Below, piece after piece: positions 1 to 8,570 of a stretch of 64,000 nt of DNA. The stretch's first letter is position 1. Each line of letters starts with the position of its first letter. Both the position numbers and the translations under genes were made by a program. This stretch comes from an uncultured Granulosicoccaceae bacterium (GTDB taxonomy: Bacteria > Pseudomonadota > Gammaproteobacteria > Granulosicoccales > Granulosicoccaceae), in NCBI GenBank assembly GCA_937998875.1, contig CALLBO010000072.1:22924-86923 (forward strand), written 5' to 3'. The notes under the pieces were generated by a model. It did not search any database, was not told where the DNA came from, and saw nothing but the letters and a program-made list of their open reading frames with translations.

Positions 1-295
1 AAAACCCGTACAGTCATATCAAAAATAAGCTTACGCCAGGCCAGCAACGCAAGCGCCGAAGGACGATGAGGAAATTTAAGAAGTAGTTGTCGTCTCTGAA
101 GGGCGGTTGTACTGTAAGTAACGACTCTTACAAACAAGGGCTGCTCAAAGATCGAGTGCCAGTATGATGTAAAGCCCCTTCGAATTTAATACTAAAGATT
201 GTATGTTGACCGCCGATAAACGCGTGTTGCGGGGGTTCGGCCAGGATGCCTGCAACTTAACACGTAAAAATAACTATATAAATCACGTGGTGACA

Positions 296-562
296 ATGAA
301 TAACCGAATTGCTCTGCATCCGCCTGCAAAGCGTGACGAGACGTTGCATGAAAAACAGTCTTTAGACGATGCCATGCAGCAATGGCTGAAAGAGGCTCAG
401 TCCAGTGACGATGTGCGAAATCGAATCGCTGTATCAGAAGGGATCAGCCGTGGGGTTTTTGGCAGTTTGCACTTCAGCTGCTCTGCCCATCGGGAAGCTG
501 TTGATAGTGCCGTGGATGGTGATGGTGAGTCTTTTACCGAAGATCTAAAGCATGCTGCGTAA
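296..562 (+). CDS. possible small hypothetical protein
   Basis: An open frame continues upstream to an ATG at 203, but the ATG at 296 is preferred because a GTGGTGA stretch lies just before it. The product would be about 88 residues, hydrophilic and mostly helical-looking, with no signal peptide, membrane segment or motif that I recognise. It ends about 50 bp before the tandem array. No neighbour on this strand suggests a function. It may be a real orphan gene or only a chance open frame, since a shadow frame also exists on the opposite strand. Nothing coding is recognisable in bases 1-202. Confidence 0.3.
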   Translation: MNNRIALHPPAKRDETLHEKQSLDDAMQQWLKEAQSSDDVRNRIAVSEGISRGVFGSLHFSCSAHREAVDSAVDGDGESFTEDLKHAA

Positions 563-789
563 TCATTGGGCAAGAGTACCTGTTGTTCGCAAATCTCATT
601 TTGCCCAAAGTCCTCTCTCGTAGGTTGGATAAGCTTGCGCATCCAAAAATGTACAGCACGTTAGATACGTAGTTAGCCCCGTCAGCCTGTTGTCATTTTA
701 GTCCGCTGTAACTCTTGTAGCGTTTGTTTTGCCAATTTGGTGGATGCGCTGACGCTTATACCCCCCTACGAAAATATGGCAATCAGCAT

Positions 790-849
790 CTAGAGTTTGC
801 GCAGATGCACTTTGTCGATCGAATGATCTGCGCTCTTATGGAGTGTCAG
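790..849 (-). pseudogene. duplicated coaA 3' end, copy 1
   Basis: Read on the minus strand, this 60-bp stretch still encodes [16 protein letters not shown] followed by TAG, the C-terminus of the pantothenate kinase encoded next door. It has no start and no upstream kinase sequence, so it is a relic carried in the tandem unit. Confidence 0.85.
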
Positions 850-1022
850 TCCTCCGTAGGTCGGATAAGCTTGCGCATCCGACAATGTTTAGCACGTCAG
901 ATACGTAGTTAGCCGGTCAGCCTTTGGCGATTTTATTCGCCGTAAAATTGTCTCGTTTTTTGCGGCATTTCGGTGGATGCGCTGACGCTTATGCCCCCCT
1001 ACGAAAATATGGCAACCGGAAT

Positions 1023-1082
1023 CTAGAGTTTGCGCAGATGCACTTTGTCGATCGAATGATCTGCGCTCTTATGTGCTATCAG
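1023..1082 (-). pseudogene. duplicated coaA 3' end, copy 2
   Basis: This is a second relic of the coaA terminus, 233 bp from copy 1. On the minus strand it preserves the frame from HKSADHS to the TAG stop with only scattered base changes. It has no coding capacity of its own. Confidence 0.85.
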
Positions 1083-1253
1083 TCCTCCGTAGGTCGGATA
1101 AGCTTGCGCATCCGACAATGTTTAGCACGTCAGTACGTAGTTAGCCGGTCTGCCTTCGGCGATTTTATTCGCCGTAAAATTGTGTCGTTTTTTGTGGCAT
1201 TTCGGTGGATGCGCTGGCGCTTATGCCCCCTACGAAAATAGGGCAACCAGAAT

Positions 1254-1313
1254 CTAGCGTTTGCGCAGATGCACTTTGTCGATCGAATGATCTGCACTGT
1301 TATGTAGTATCAG
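1254..1313 (-). pseudogene. duplicated coaA 3' end, copy 3
   Basis: This is a third relic, 231 bp from copy 2 and 232 bp from the genuine coaA stop. One change alters the penultimate codon region (AAACGCTAG in place of AAACTCTAG). The rest matches the coaA tail. Confidence 0.85.
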
Positions 1314-1485
1314 TCCTCCGTAGGTTGGATAAGCTTGCGCACCCGACAATGTTCAGCGCGTCAGATACGTAGTTAGCCGGTCAGCCTTTGGCGATTTTTT
1401 CGCCGTAAAATTTTCTTGTTCGTTGCGGCATTTCGGTGGATGCGCTGACGCTTATGCCCCCCTACGAAAATATGGCAACCAGAAT

Positions 1486-2418
1486 CTAGAGTTTGCGCAG
1501 ATGCACTTTGTCGATCGAATGATCTGCACTCTTATGTAGTATCAGATCTGCACGGAGTCTCGTGGGGTAGATATTCTCACGCAAATTCACCAGGTTGATT
1601 GAGTCCCAGATATCTGAGGCTGTTTCGATGGCTTCGGCCTCATCGAGATCTGCAAAGTGAGAAAAGTACGCACCCGGTCTTTTAAATACACTGTTTCTAA
1701 AGGTAAGAAACCGTGTGATGTACCATTGCTTAACTACGTGTTCTTCTACATCGACGTAGACTGAAAAGTCGAAAAAATCCGAAACCACAACAGTAGGCTC
1801 TCCTTTGACAGTCGGGCTTGCCTGCAATACGTTAAGCCCCTCAACTATCAGCACGTCCGGTTGATCCACTTCAACGAATTCACCGGGGACGATGTCGTAA
1901 TGCAAGTGCGAGTAGACAGGGGCTTTTACATGCCGCTTACCACTTTTTATGTCCGCTAAGAAAGTCAGCAGGGCATGACGATCATAGCTTTCCGGGAAGC
2001 CCTTACGCTTCATTAAATCCCGCTTTTCCAGTTCTGCTGTAGTCAACAGAAACCCGTCGGTATTAACCAGATCAACCCGCGGGTGCCCCGGCCATCGTTT
2101 TAGAAGCGTTTGCAGTATTCGTGATGTGGTGCTTTTGCCGACAGCGACACTGCCAGCCACGCCAATAATAAACGGTACCTTGGGAGTGGCGTCGCGCATG
2201 AATTCTGCGGTCTGGGCATTGAGAGTTTGCGCAGACTTGACGTAGTAGCTCAGTAGACGCGACAGTGGTAGATAGACACTTTCTGCCTCTACAACTGAAG
2301 CGCGCTCATTGATGCCATGCAGTGCTTCGAGCTCTGATTCGGTGAGCGGTAGCAGGGAGCTGTCTTTGAGCTTAGCCCATTGATCTACGCTAAACTCTCG
2401 ATAGGGTGAAATTGGCAA
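1486..2418 (-). CDS. coaA: pantothenate kinase, type I
   Basis: Phosphorylates pantothenate with ATP, the first and usually rate-limiting step of coenzyme A synthesis, in the cytoplasm. The 310-residue length fits prokaryotic type I CoaA. A P-loop [12 protein letters not shown] lies at residues 86-97 and the family-typical YLPLSRLL at about 49-56. The C-terminus [17 protein letters not shown] resembles the enterobacterial ending. The start appears to be TTG with AGGA nine bases upstream; no better ATG precedes the conserved N-terminal SPYREF-like region. The last 60 bp of the gene are copied three more times downstream in the tandem array, so the true 3' end is the array's fourth unit. The family member is certain; only the start is open. 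Confidence 0.96.
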   Translation of the reverse strand: MPISPYREFSVDQWAKLKDSSLLPLTESELEALHGINERASVVEAESVYLPLSRLLSYYVKSAQTLNAQTAEFMRDATPKVPFIIGVAGSVAVGKSTTSRILQTLLKRWPGHPRVDLVNTDGFLLTTAELEKRDLMKRKGFPESYDRHALLTFLADIKSGKRHVKAPVYSHLHYDIVPGEFVEVDQPDVLIVEGLNVLQASPTVKGEPTVVVSDFFDFSVYVDVEEHVVKQWYITRFLTFRNSVFKRPGAYFSHFADLDEAEAIETASDIWDSINLVNLRENIYPTRLRADLILHKSADHSIDKVHLRKL

Positions 2419-2517
2419 GAATGAATCCTGCGTGTCAGCAGAGGGGAGTATACGATAAATACCGTGCGGCGTTGCAAACGCGCTGGTGTTAATTTGCCTA
2501 AATCAAAAATATACAGG

Positions 2518-2552
2518 TAAAAAAAAGGCGGAGTAAAAACTCCGCCTTTTCG
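2518..2552 (-). terminator. rho-independent terminator
   Basis: A perfect hairpin AAAAGGCGGAGT / ACTCCGCCTTTT with a short A-rich loop is followed on the minus strand by a run of T. It lies about 20 bp after the stop of the DUF937 gene and probably ends that transcript before coaA. The symmetric A/T flanks could let it work in both directions. Confidence 0.85.
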
Positions 2553-2573
2553 GACATCATGGAATCTAAAGGC

Positions 2574-3713
2574 CTACATGAAGGCTTGTAGTTTTTCCAT
2601 TATTGGTGCGAGTATCGCGCTTACACCCGGGATTGCGTTTGCCTTATCGAGCAGTGGCATGAAGTTCTCGAGCATGCCAGCCAGTGGGCCACGTGCTGCT
2701 TCTGGAACCTTGTCCATCGCACCAGTCAGACCTTCAAGCGAAGGCAGCGCCGCTTTAGCCGAATCAACGTCAGTGATGCCCGCAACTGCTGATTGAGCAC
2801 CAGAAAATGCACCACTGAGCTCATCACCAACACCGTCAGGCAAGCCAGGCATTTCCGGCATCTCGATACTAGGCATGCTGGCGTCAGGCATCGCGACGTC
2901 CTTTTTGCCACCGAACATGTTCCAGGCAAACATCGCAATCGCTGCGATGATAGCGATTGGCAGAATTTTGCGTAATAAGCCACCACCACCTGAAGCTGCA
3001 CGACCTGCTGCATCGGCAGTATTCTCAACAGCGTTACCAGCAGCCCCGGCAACATTGCTTGCCGCATTACCTGCCGCGCCTGCTACGTTACCTGCAGCAT
3101 TGCCAACAGTGCTCGCCGCACCACCAACTGCCGCCGCAGCACCACCGCCGAGACTTGAGATCTGATCCATGAACCCTGAGGACTGAAGCTGGCTCTGGAA
3201 GCCACTCGGCATCGCCGCCTGCACGTTATCTTTCTGGCCGTTCAACAAGCTCAGAAGACCACCCGCATTCTGCGAGAATCCGCCGCCACCGAAGATCTTG
3301 CGTTTGACCATGCCAAGTACGATCGGCATAAGTAATCCCATCAATCCGGATGATGATTTGCCGCCGATACCTGTCAGGCCTGCTACCGCACTCGCCAGAC
3401 CGCCCGCAGCACCGTTGCCGAGAATGGAGCTAAGCATGCTTGAGCCCTGGTCCATGACGCTGCTGCTGTTACCACCGGTAAGCAATCCGCCGATGTTGTC
3501 CAGTATGCTGTCGTCCTGATCTTTAACAGCGTTGAAAAGAGATGCGCCGCCGTCTGCATTGGCAGCCGTGGTCAAACCGCTTAGAAGACCTGGCACTGCA
3601 GCGCCAAGGGCAGCTTCTGTTTTGTTGTTGTCTTCACCGAGCAAGGCTCCAAGTTGACCAAGTGCTGGTCCTCCAAGCTGACCCTTGACGAGATCTACAA
3701 GATTAAATGACAT
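2574..3713 (-). CDS. DUF937 domain membrane protein
   Basis: The N-terminal about 100 residues (VDLVKGQLGG, LGALLGED, GAAVPGLLSGL) match the DUF937 pattern, a family of unknown function. A second Gly/Leu-rich helical stretch runs to about 165. Residues 190-245 form an Ala/Gly/Asn repeat region (GNAAGNVAGAAG-like), followed by one membrane segment at about 249-268. A Met/Pro-rich linker and an acidic helical C-terminus end the protein. It has no signal peptide, so the bulk of the N-terminus is probably cytoplasmic with a single anchor. AGGGGA precedes the ATG by eight bases. It is monocistronic with its own terminator. No function can be assigned. Confidence 0.85.
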   Translation of the reverse strand: MSFNLVDLVKGQLGGPALGQLGALLGEDNNKTEAALGAAVPGLLSGLTTAANADGGASLFNAVKDQDDSILDNIGGLLTGGNSSSVMDQGSSMLSSILGNGAAGGLASAVAGLTGIGGKSSSGLMGLLMPIVLGMVKRKIFGGGGFSQNAGGLLSLLNGQKDNVQAAMPSGFQSQLQSSGFMDQISSLGGGAAAAVGGAASTVGNAAGNVAGAAGNAASNVAGAAGNAVENTADAAGRAASGGGGLLRKILPIAIIAAIAMFAWNMFGGKKDVAMPDASMPSIEMPEMPGLPDGVGDELSGAFSGAQSAVAGITDVDSAKAALPSLEGLTGAMDKVPEAARGPLAGMLENFMPLLDKANAIPGVSAILAPIMEKLQAFM

Positions 3714-4027
3714 AGATGTGTCCCCTATAAATAGACTTTGGTTACTGAAAAATACGCCGGGCTTCGGCGATACTGCAAAATGTTAAGTGTGCTTAACCTA
3801 CAACCGGCTTGTGCCTGCTGTCTTTCCCTTTGTTGCTATCGCGTGTATCCGCGATTCCAAATTTTGGGTTCTGCAGGCCGCAGGTCATATAATGGTGGGG
3901 GTAGCGCATGGAAATTCATCCACGTGCGATTACTTATTCGGAGAATTGTACCACTATTGTGGCTGTAAATTCGGCATGTTCTTAATAATTAACACAGACT
4001 TTTTGACTAACTTAAGCGGATCACTGC
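3714..4027. other. intergenic region, divergent promoters expected
   Basis: These 314 bp separate the divergently read DUF937 and dusA genes. Short open frames here lack ribosome binding sites and family signals. The right part (about 3980-4000) is AT-rich and may hold a promoter for dusA, but I could not define convincing -35 and -10 boxes. Confidence 0.4.
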
Positions 4028-5146
4028 TTGGATATAAGCCAGACAATCAGTAACACAGCAATTGAAAATCAATGTGAATCCGGTGTTAGTGCCGGCGGTA
4101 CATCATTTTCGGTAGCGCCGATGATGGAAATAACGGACAGATATTGCCGTAGATTTCATCGTATGCTCTCCAGTCATGGTGTTCTGTATAGCGAGATGAT
4201 CACCGCCGCTGCGGTAGTTCACGGAGATCGTAACTATTTGCTCGAGTTTGATACCGCTGAACTGCCCGTCGTTTTGCAGTTGGGGGGAAGCGATGCCGGG
4301 TTGATGGCCGAAAGTGCGGCAATAGGTGAGCAGTTTGGCTACAGCGCGGTCAATATTAACTGCGGTTGCCCGAGCGATCGGGTAAGGAACGGGCGATTTG
4401 GCGCGTGTCTGATGGCTGAGCCTGAGTTGGTTGCAGAGTGCTTAATCGCCATGCAGGCATCAGTCAGTATTCCGGTTACGGTAAAGTGCCGCATAGGTAT
4501 TGATCGTGATGATTCATTTGAGCCGTTTGAACGGTTTGTTCGGGTTGTTGCCGATGCCGGATGTAACAAGTTTATTGTTCATGCACGTAAAGCGTGGCTT
4601 GACGGATTGAGTCCAAAAGAGAACCGCACGGTACCGCCGTTAAAATATGAGTACGTCGATCAGATAAAGAGCCTGTATCCGGACAAGCAGTTTATTCTCA
4701 ATGGCGGGTTGTTGTCCCACGAGCAAGCGATAGCCAACAGCAGAACAATTGATGGCGTGATGTTAGGTCGTGAAGTTTGTTCCAATCCTTGGATGTTGAA
4801 TGACGTCGATCACTTGTACTACGGCAAAGCTCAAAATACGAGAACCCGATTCGAAGTGGTCGAAGCGTGCTATCCCCATATTGAAAAACACCTTTCTCAA
4901 GGTACATCACTTGGTAAGTTAATGAAACCGATGCTCGGTTTGTTTCATGCGCAACCGGGAGGCAGGTTGTGGCGTCGCATATTGAGTGAGACGATGTGGC
5001 TTGAAGGTGCGGGATTGCACACTGTGCAAAGAGCGCTTGATGCAGTCCGGCAGGCCGCAGAAGATGTGCAGCGTGCAACGAAGCCGGATATACCCGGCCA
5101 TGGTGATGCTGGCAACTTGCCTGAAAGTAGACACAGCAATGGCTGA
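4028..5146 (+). CDS. dusA: tRNA-dihydrouridine synthase A
   Basis: Uses FMN and NADPH to reduce uridine to dihydrouridine at D-loop positions of tRNA. The DusA signature is clear: SVAPMMEITDRYC at about 28-40, NINCGCPSDRV around 109-119 with catalytic Cys114, NGRFGACLM at 121-129, and FMN-phosphate-binding FILNGG and GVMLGREV later. The length of 372 is slightly longer than usual because of a short N-terminal extension and a C-terminal tail. The start is probably TTG at 4028, with AGCGGA upstream; the first ATG lies inside the conserved barrel strand and would be too late. The 3' end overlaps the next gene by eight bases (ATGGCTGA), implying translational coupling. Confidence 0.95.
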   Translation: MDISQTISNTAIENQCESGVSAGGTSFSVAPMMEITDRYCRRFHRMLSSHGVLYSEMITAAAVVHGDRNYLLEFDTAELPVVLQLGGSDAGLMAESAAIGEQFGYSAVNINCGCPSDRVRNGRFGACLMAEPELVAECLIAMQASVSIPVTVKCRIGIDRDDSFEPFERFVRVVADAGCNKFIVHARKAWLDGLSPKENRTVPPLKYEYVDQIKSLYPDKQFILNGGLLSHEQAIANSRTIDGVMLGREVCSNPWMLNDVDHLYYGKAQNTRTRFEVVEACYPHIEKHLSQGTSLGKLMKPMLGLFHAQPGGRLWRRILSETMWLEGAGLHTVQRALDAVRQAAEDVQRATKPDIPGHGDAGNLPESRHSNG

Positions 5147-6011
5147 CGAATACCTCACGACAAAAGAAGTGGCAGAACTGCTTCGCATCAAAGAGCGCAA
5201 AGTATACGATCTGGCCGCAGACAAACAGATACCCTGTACGCGTGCCACCGGCAAGCTGTTGTTCTCACACAGCGCGATACGGCAATGGCTGGCTCAACAC
5301 TCAAGTGGTAACGAGCATTTAAATCGAAAAGCTCCTGCACTGTTTGCAGGGTCACACGACCCGCTGCTCGAATGGGCAATTCGCGAATCGCAATGTGGTA
5401 TCCCGGTATTGTTTGACGGTAGCAGTGATGGGTTGAGTAAAGTTGCAAACGGTGAAGCCACAGTGACGGCAATGCACATCTATGTCGCTGGTACTGGCCG
5501 ATGGAATATTGATGCGGTCCAGCAGCTGGTTGCCGACGGTACTGAATCCGTAGTGCTGATTCATTGGCTGAACCGGCGGCGTGGTTTGATCATGAAGCAG
5601 GGTCTCGGATTATCCGATCTATGTGAAATAGCCAGTCACAAGGTCGTCGTGCGTCAGGCAGGTGCTGGCAGTCAGCTATTGCTGCATCATCTGCTGTCTG
5701 ACGCGGGTATTGAACTTAAGGATCTTGATGTTGTGCTGACTGCGCGCTCTGAAGCTGATGTAGCACTGGCAATTAGTGAGGGTAGGGCAGATTGCGGTCT
5801 CGGCCTTGAATCATTGGCAGGACAACATCAGTTGGAGTTTTTACCGCTTGTCACAGAGTCATTTGATCTGTTGGTTAAAAGATGGTTTTGGTTTGAAGCA
5901 CCCATGCAAAGGTTTGTTGAGTTTTGCCACAGTGAAATGTTCCGACAAAAAGTTCAGCAAACAGTTGGATATAAGACAGATAAAATGATGTCTGTGCTTT
6001 ATAACGCCTGA
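5139..6011 (+). CDS. HTH regulator with molybdate-binding-like domain
   Basis: The N-terminus (residues 1-51, YLTTKEVAELLRIKERKVYDL...) is an excisionase/MerR-type helix-turn-helix. The rest, about residues 80-285, looks like a periplasmic-binding-protein fold used in the cytoplasm (PBP_like, COG1910 type), as in one-component sensors of molybdate or tungstate. There is no signal peptide. The ATG at 5139 is chosen because the HTH begins directly after it. It overlaps the dusA stop by eight bases. It faces the tupA gene tail to tail across a palindromic element, so I infer that it senses tungstate or molybdate and regulates the tup operon. Ligand and target are not shown by the sequence. Confidence 0.85.
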   Translation: MADEYLTTKEVAELLRIKERKVYDLAADKQIPCTRATGKLLFSHSAIRQWLAQHSSGNEHLNRKAPALFAGSHDPLLEWAIRESQCGIPVLFDGSSDGLSKVANGEATVTAMHIYVAGTGRWNIDAVQQLVADGTESVVLIHWLNRRRGLIMKQGLGLSDLCEIASHKVVVRQAGAGSQLLLHHLLSDAGIELKDLDVVLTARSEADVALAISEGRADCGLGLESLAGQHQLEFLPLVTESFDLLVKRWFWFEAPMQRFVEFCHSEMFRQKVQQTVGYKTDKMMSVLYNA

Positions 6012-6047
6012 GATTCTTCCAGAAAAAATTCATCTGAGTTGTAGTTT

Positions 6048-6155
6048 CGTAGGGGGGATAAGCTTGCGCATCCACCAATGTGCAGCACGTCAAATACGTA
6101 ATTTTGCAACGTTCGTTGCGCAGTTTGGTGGATGCGCAAGCTTATCCCCCCTACG
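6048..6155. repeat. family A palindromic element, best copy
   Basis: This 108-bp element has 31-bp perfect terminal inverted repeats (6048-6078 and 6125-6155; CGTAGGGGGGATAAGCTTGC at the outer end). It lies between the stop of the HTH regulator (37 bp away) and the stop of tupA (25 bp away). It is MITE/REP-like: no open frame, able to form a long hairpin. It could also act as a bidirectional terminator between the two convergent genes. Confidence 0.92.
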
Positions 6156-6179
6156 GGACTACAGGACGCTCTAAACTTC

Positions 6180-7013
6180 TTATTCGGAAATCTCGGGTTT
6201 TGCATTGGGATAAAACAGTTGTTGGTCGCTAAGCTTATAGCTCGCAATCAGTGACTGACCTTCATCACCAGTCATCCAGTTTATAAATCTTTGACCAGTC
6301 TGGGTGTTTGACAGCGGACACCGGTTGCTGTTAACAAGAATAATTCCGTACTGATTGAAAAGCCTTTTGTCTCCTTCGACTAAAATTCTGTGTTCAGCGC
6401 GGTTTTTAAAGTTAATCCAGGTGGCTCTGTCGGTAATGGTGTAAGCGTTCATACCTATTGCGATATTCAGCGTTGCACCCATGCCACTACCGGTTTCCCG
6501 GTACCATTTTCCACTGTGCAATCCTGGTTCAGTGTCTGAGTGTTGCCAGAGACTCAGCTCTTTCCGGTGAGTGCCTGAGTTATCACCTCGTGATGCAAAG
6601 ATAGAATTACTGTCGGCTATTTTCTTGAGTGCATCAGTAGCATCTGTAATTGATTTTATGCCGGCAGGATCATCTGACGGGCCGATCAGCACAAAGTCGT
6701 TGTACATCAGATCCAGTCGGTTTACGCCATAGCCATCTTCGACAAACTTCTGCTCTGCCACTTTTGCGTGCACCAACAATACGTCGGCATCGCAGTTGCT
6801 GGCGTTTCTGATTGCCTGTCCGGTGCCAACCGCTACAACGTGTACCTTGATGCCTGTTGCCGACTCAAAGTGTGGCAGCAGATAGTCGTACAATCCGGAG
6901 TTGGCTGTGGATGTAGTGGATTGAACCAGAACACTCTGATCATCTGCATGCAGATTGCCAGTGAGAATGGTGCAGATGATGATGCAAGTGGATATAGTTG
7001 ATTTTATCGTCAT
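6180..7013 (-). CDS. tupA: tungstate ABC transporter substrate-binding protein
   Basis: Periplasmic oxyanion-binding protein delivering tungstate to the TupB/TupC transporter. The N-terminal about 23 residues form a signal peptide ending near LHADD. The family hallmark TTSTANSGL is at 33-41, matching the anion-binding TTTSTxxSGL segment of TupA, and SRGDNSGTHRKE later is the second binding loop. The 277-residue length is normal. It is third in a compact minus-strand operon: permease, ATPase, binding protein, with 11 bp between ATPase and tupA. TupA-type proteins prefer tungstate strongly over molybdate; a molybdate preference in this organism cannot be excluded. Confidence 0.92.
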   Translation of the reverse strand: MTIKSTISTCIIICTILTGNLHADDQSVLVQSTTSTANSGLYDYLLPHFESATGIKVHVVAVGTGQAIRNASNCDADVLLVHAKVAEQKFVEDGYGVNRLDLMYNDFVLIGPSDDPAGIKSITDATDALKKIADSNSIFASRGDNSGTHRKELSLWQHSDTEPGLHSGKWYRETGSGMGATLNIAIGMNAYTITDRATWINFKNRAEHRILVEGDKRLFNQYGIILVNSNRCPLSNTQTGQRFINWMTGDEGQSLIASYKLSDQQLFYPNAKPEISE

Positions 7014-7024
7014 TCGGAATTCAG

Positions 7025-7723
7025 TTATCGAATATAGGCTGACATAAAGCTTGTTGCTTCAGCAGACGCTGGCTGGCTAAAAAATGTTTTAGCACTCGAG
7101 TGTTCTGTAACCGTACCGTCACTCATGAACACTACATCATCTGCAAGTCTTCTGGCTTGCGCAATATCATGCGTTACCAAGACAATCTTTATTGTCTGTT
7201 GCGATGCGCTGATTACTTGTGACTCTACTTTTAAGGTGGCACCCGGGTCGAGGTTTGCGGTAGGTTCATCAAGAAACAGCACTCCGGGCTCGCAAGCTAA
7301 TGCTCTTGCAATGGCTAGTCGTTGTTGTTCACCACCGGAAAGCGATCGTGCAGGCTGATCGGCTTTATGCTCAAGTCCTGCGGACTGCAAGTATTTCTGT
7401 GTGAGAGATTCAGATTTGTCACGCAACTTAAGCACGTATTCAATATTTGCCGAAGTGCTGCGGTTAAGCATCAATGGTTTTTGAAAAACCATGGCTTGTT
7501 TTTTTCTTGTCTCGATACTGGATGCTTTGCAACCAGCCCAATGTATTGTGCCTTCGGTCGGCTCAATCAATCCATGCATGCAGCGTAGAAGAATACTCTT
7601 GCCTGCACCGTTGTGACCCATGATCACAGTTACGTGGTTGTCGGTTAGTTCCAGCCAGATGTTGTGCAAGAGCTGTTTATTATCAACAGACAGCCCCAGC
7701 TGTTTGGTTACGAGTGGCAGCAT
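7025..7723 (-). CDS. tupC: tungstate ABC transporter ATP-binding protein
   Basis: Cytoplasmic ATPase that powers oxyanion import. It shows Walker A GHNGAGKS at 36-43, signature LSGGEQQRLAIARAL, Walker B VLFLDEPTANLD and the switch His in LVTHD. At 232 residues it is a minimal ATPase without the C-terminal TOBE/MOP regulatory domain found in ModC, as is usual for TupC. Its ATG shares one base with the permease stop (TGATG), so the two are translationally coupled. Confidence 0.92.
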   Translation of the reverse strand: MLPLVTKQLGLSVDNKQLLHNIWLELTDNHVTVIMGHNGAGKSILLRCMHGLIEPTEGTIHWAGCKASSIETRKKQAMVFQKPLMLNRSTSANIEYVLKLRDKSESLTQKYLQSAGLEHKADQPARSLSGGEQQRLAIARALACEPGVLFLDEPTANLDPGATLKVESQVISASQQTIKIVLVTHDIAQARRLADDVVFMSDGTVTEHSSAKTFFSQPASAEATSFMSAYIR

Positions 7724-8415
7724 CAGGCTATACGTGTTCTAGAGCTGAAGACTAATGTGTTTACTGCTAGTGCAATTGTCAGCAGAACAACACCGAGTGC
7801 CAGTGCGAGTGGTAAATCTCCCTTTGATGTTTCCAGCGCGATTGCGGTGGTCATGACCCTTGTTAAGTGATCAATGTTGCCGCCTACAATTATCACAGCA
7901 CCGACCTCTGAAATGGCACGTGAGAAACCAGCCAGTCCGGTGGTTAGCAAACTTATTCTGCTGTCCCACAGTAGTGTTCGAACACACTGAGTAAGCGGCA
8001 CACACAAAGAGTTCATTGTGTCGCTGTACTCGCTCCAGTTGTCTTCAATCTGTTGCCGGGTGAGCGCTGTGACGATGGGGAGCACCAGCGCGAACTGCGC
8101 AATAATCATTGCGGTTGGGGTGTAGAGCAGTTGCAGAAAGCCCATCGGACCAGAACGGGATAACATCAGGTACACGATCAACCCGAGCACTACCGGCGGC
8201 ATGCCCATCAGGGTGTTGATCAATACAGTAACAATAGTTTTACCGGGAAAGTTCTTAATACCGAGCAGCGCACCCAGCGGCAGGCCGATGGCGCAGGCAG
8301 CTAGTGTCGCCGTCAGACTCACTCTTAAAGAAAGCCACACAATTTCGAGCAAATCCGGATCCGGCCCGGAAAGAAGTACCCCGACCTCCGAAAATACCTG
8401 CGAAAAAGTGCTCAT
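7723..8415 (-). CDS. tupB: tungstate ABC transporter permease
   Basis: Inner-membrane channel of the oxyanion importer. It has five to six hydrophobic helices and the ABC permease EAA-type loop around AISEVGAVIIVGGNI, typical of the TupB/ModB-like subfamily. Its 230 residues are of normal length. It is first gene of the operon, followed by tupC with a one-base overlap and then tupA. The ATG start at 8415 has an AGGAAG-like site about nine bases upstream (CCGGAAGA). A plausible promoter lies 40-65 bp upstream. Confidence 0.92.
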   Translation of the reverse strand: MSTFSQVFSEVGVLLSGPDPDLLEIVWLSLRVSLTATLAACAIGLPLGALLGIKNFPGKTIVTVLINTLMGMPPVVLGLIVYLMLSRSGPMGFLQLLYTPTAMIIAQFALVLPIVTALTRQQIEDNWSEYSDTMNSLCVPLTQCVRTLLWDSRISLLTTGLAGFSRAISEVGAVIIVGGNIDHLTRVMTTAIALETSKGDLPLALALGVVLLTIALAVNTLVFSSRTRIA

Positions 8416-8452
8416 TCTTCCGGATTATCGCCAGAATCACCAATTTACGGAA

Positions 8453-8481
8453 ATAATGACAAAATATGCAGCAGATGACAA
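8453..8481 (-). promoter_or_regulatory. putative sigma-70 promoter of tupBCA
   Basis: On the minus strand, TTGTCA (8476-8481) and CATTAT (8453-8458) are separated by 17 bp. They lie about 40 bp upstream of the tupB ATG. The boxes have one and two mismatches to consensus respectively. I could not identify a convincing operator palindrome for the neighbouring regulator. Confidence 0.4.
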
Positions 8482-8570
8482 TGCGGAGTGCAGGGTCCGG
8501 CAATCGACTGCTCAGCTTTTCTGCCAAATAGGCGTGTTTGTCTGCGTGCCAGCGTAAGGTTCGATCTAAT

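Larger units (their letters stand above)
611..1545. repeat. tandem array, four units of about 232 bp
   Basis: Four head-to-tail units begin near 611, 850, 1083 and 1314. Each has two parts. The first is a family A element (619-770, 855-1003, 1088-1234, 1319-1466) with a left arm like GTCGGATAAGCTTGCGCATC and a right arm ending CCCCCTACG. The second is about 60 bp matching the 3' end of coaA (790-849, 1023-1082, 1254-1313 and the genuine 1486-1545). The spacing of the coaA stop codons is 233, 231 and 232 bp. The units are nearly identical except for the leftmost, which fits serial duplication of a segment covering the coaA tail plus its downstream element. No protein-coding role is visible. 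Confidence 0.92.

Noticed and set aside
611..1545. CRISPR array or protein-coding repeats
   Set aside because: The units are about 232 bp and nearly identical throughout, without short direct repeats and unique spacers. The open frames inside consist of the repeat and coaA relic and lack ribosome binding sites.
8416..8570. Molybdenum-cofactor riboswitch upstream of tupB
   Set aside because: I found no set of conserved stems matching that riboswitch in the gap. Only a promoter-like pair is seen.
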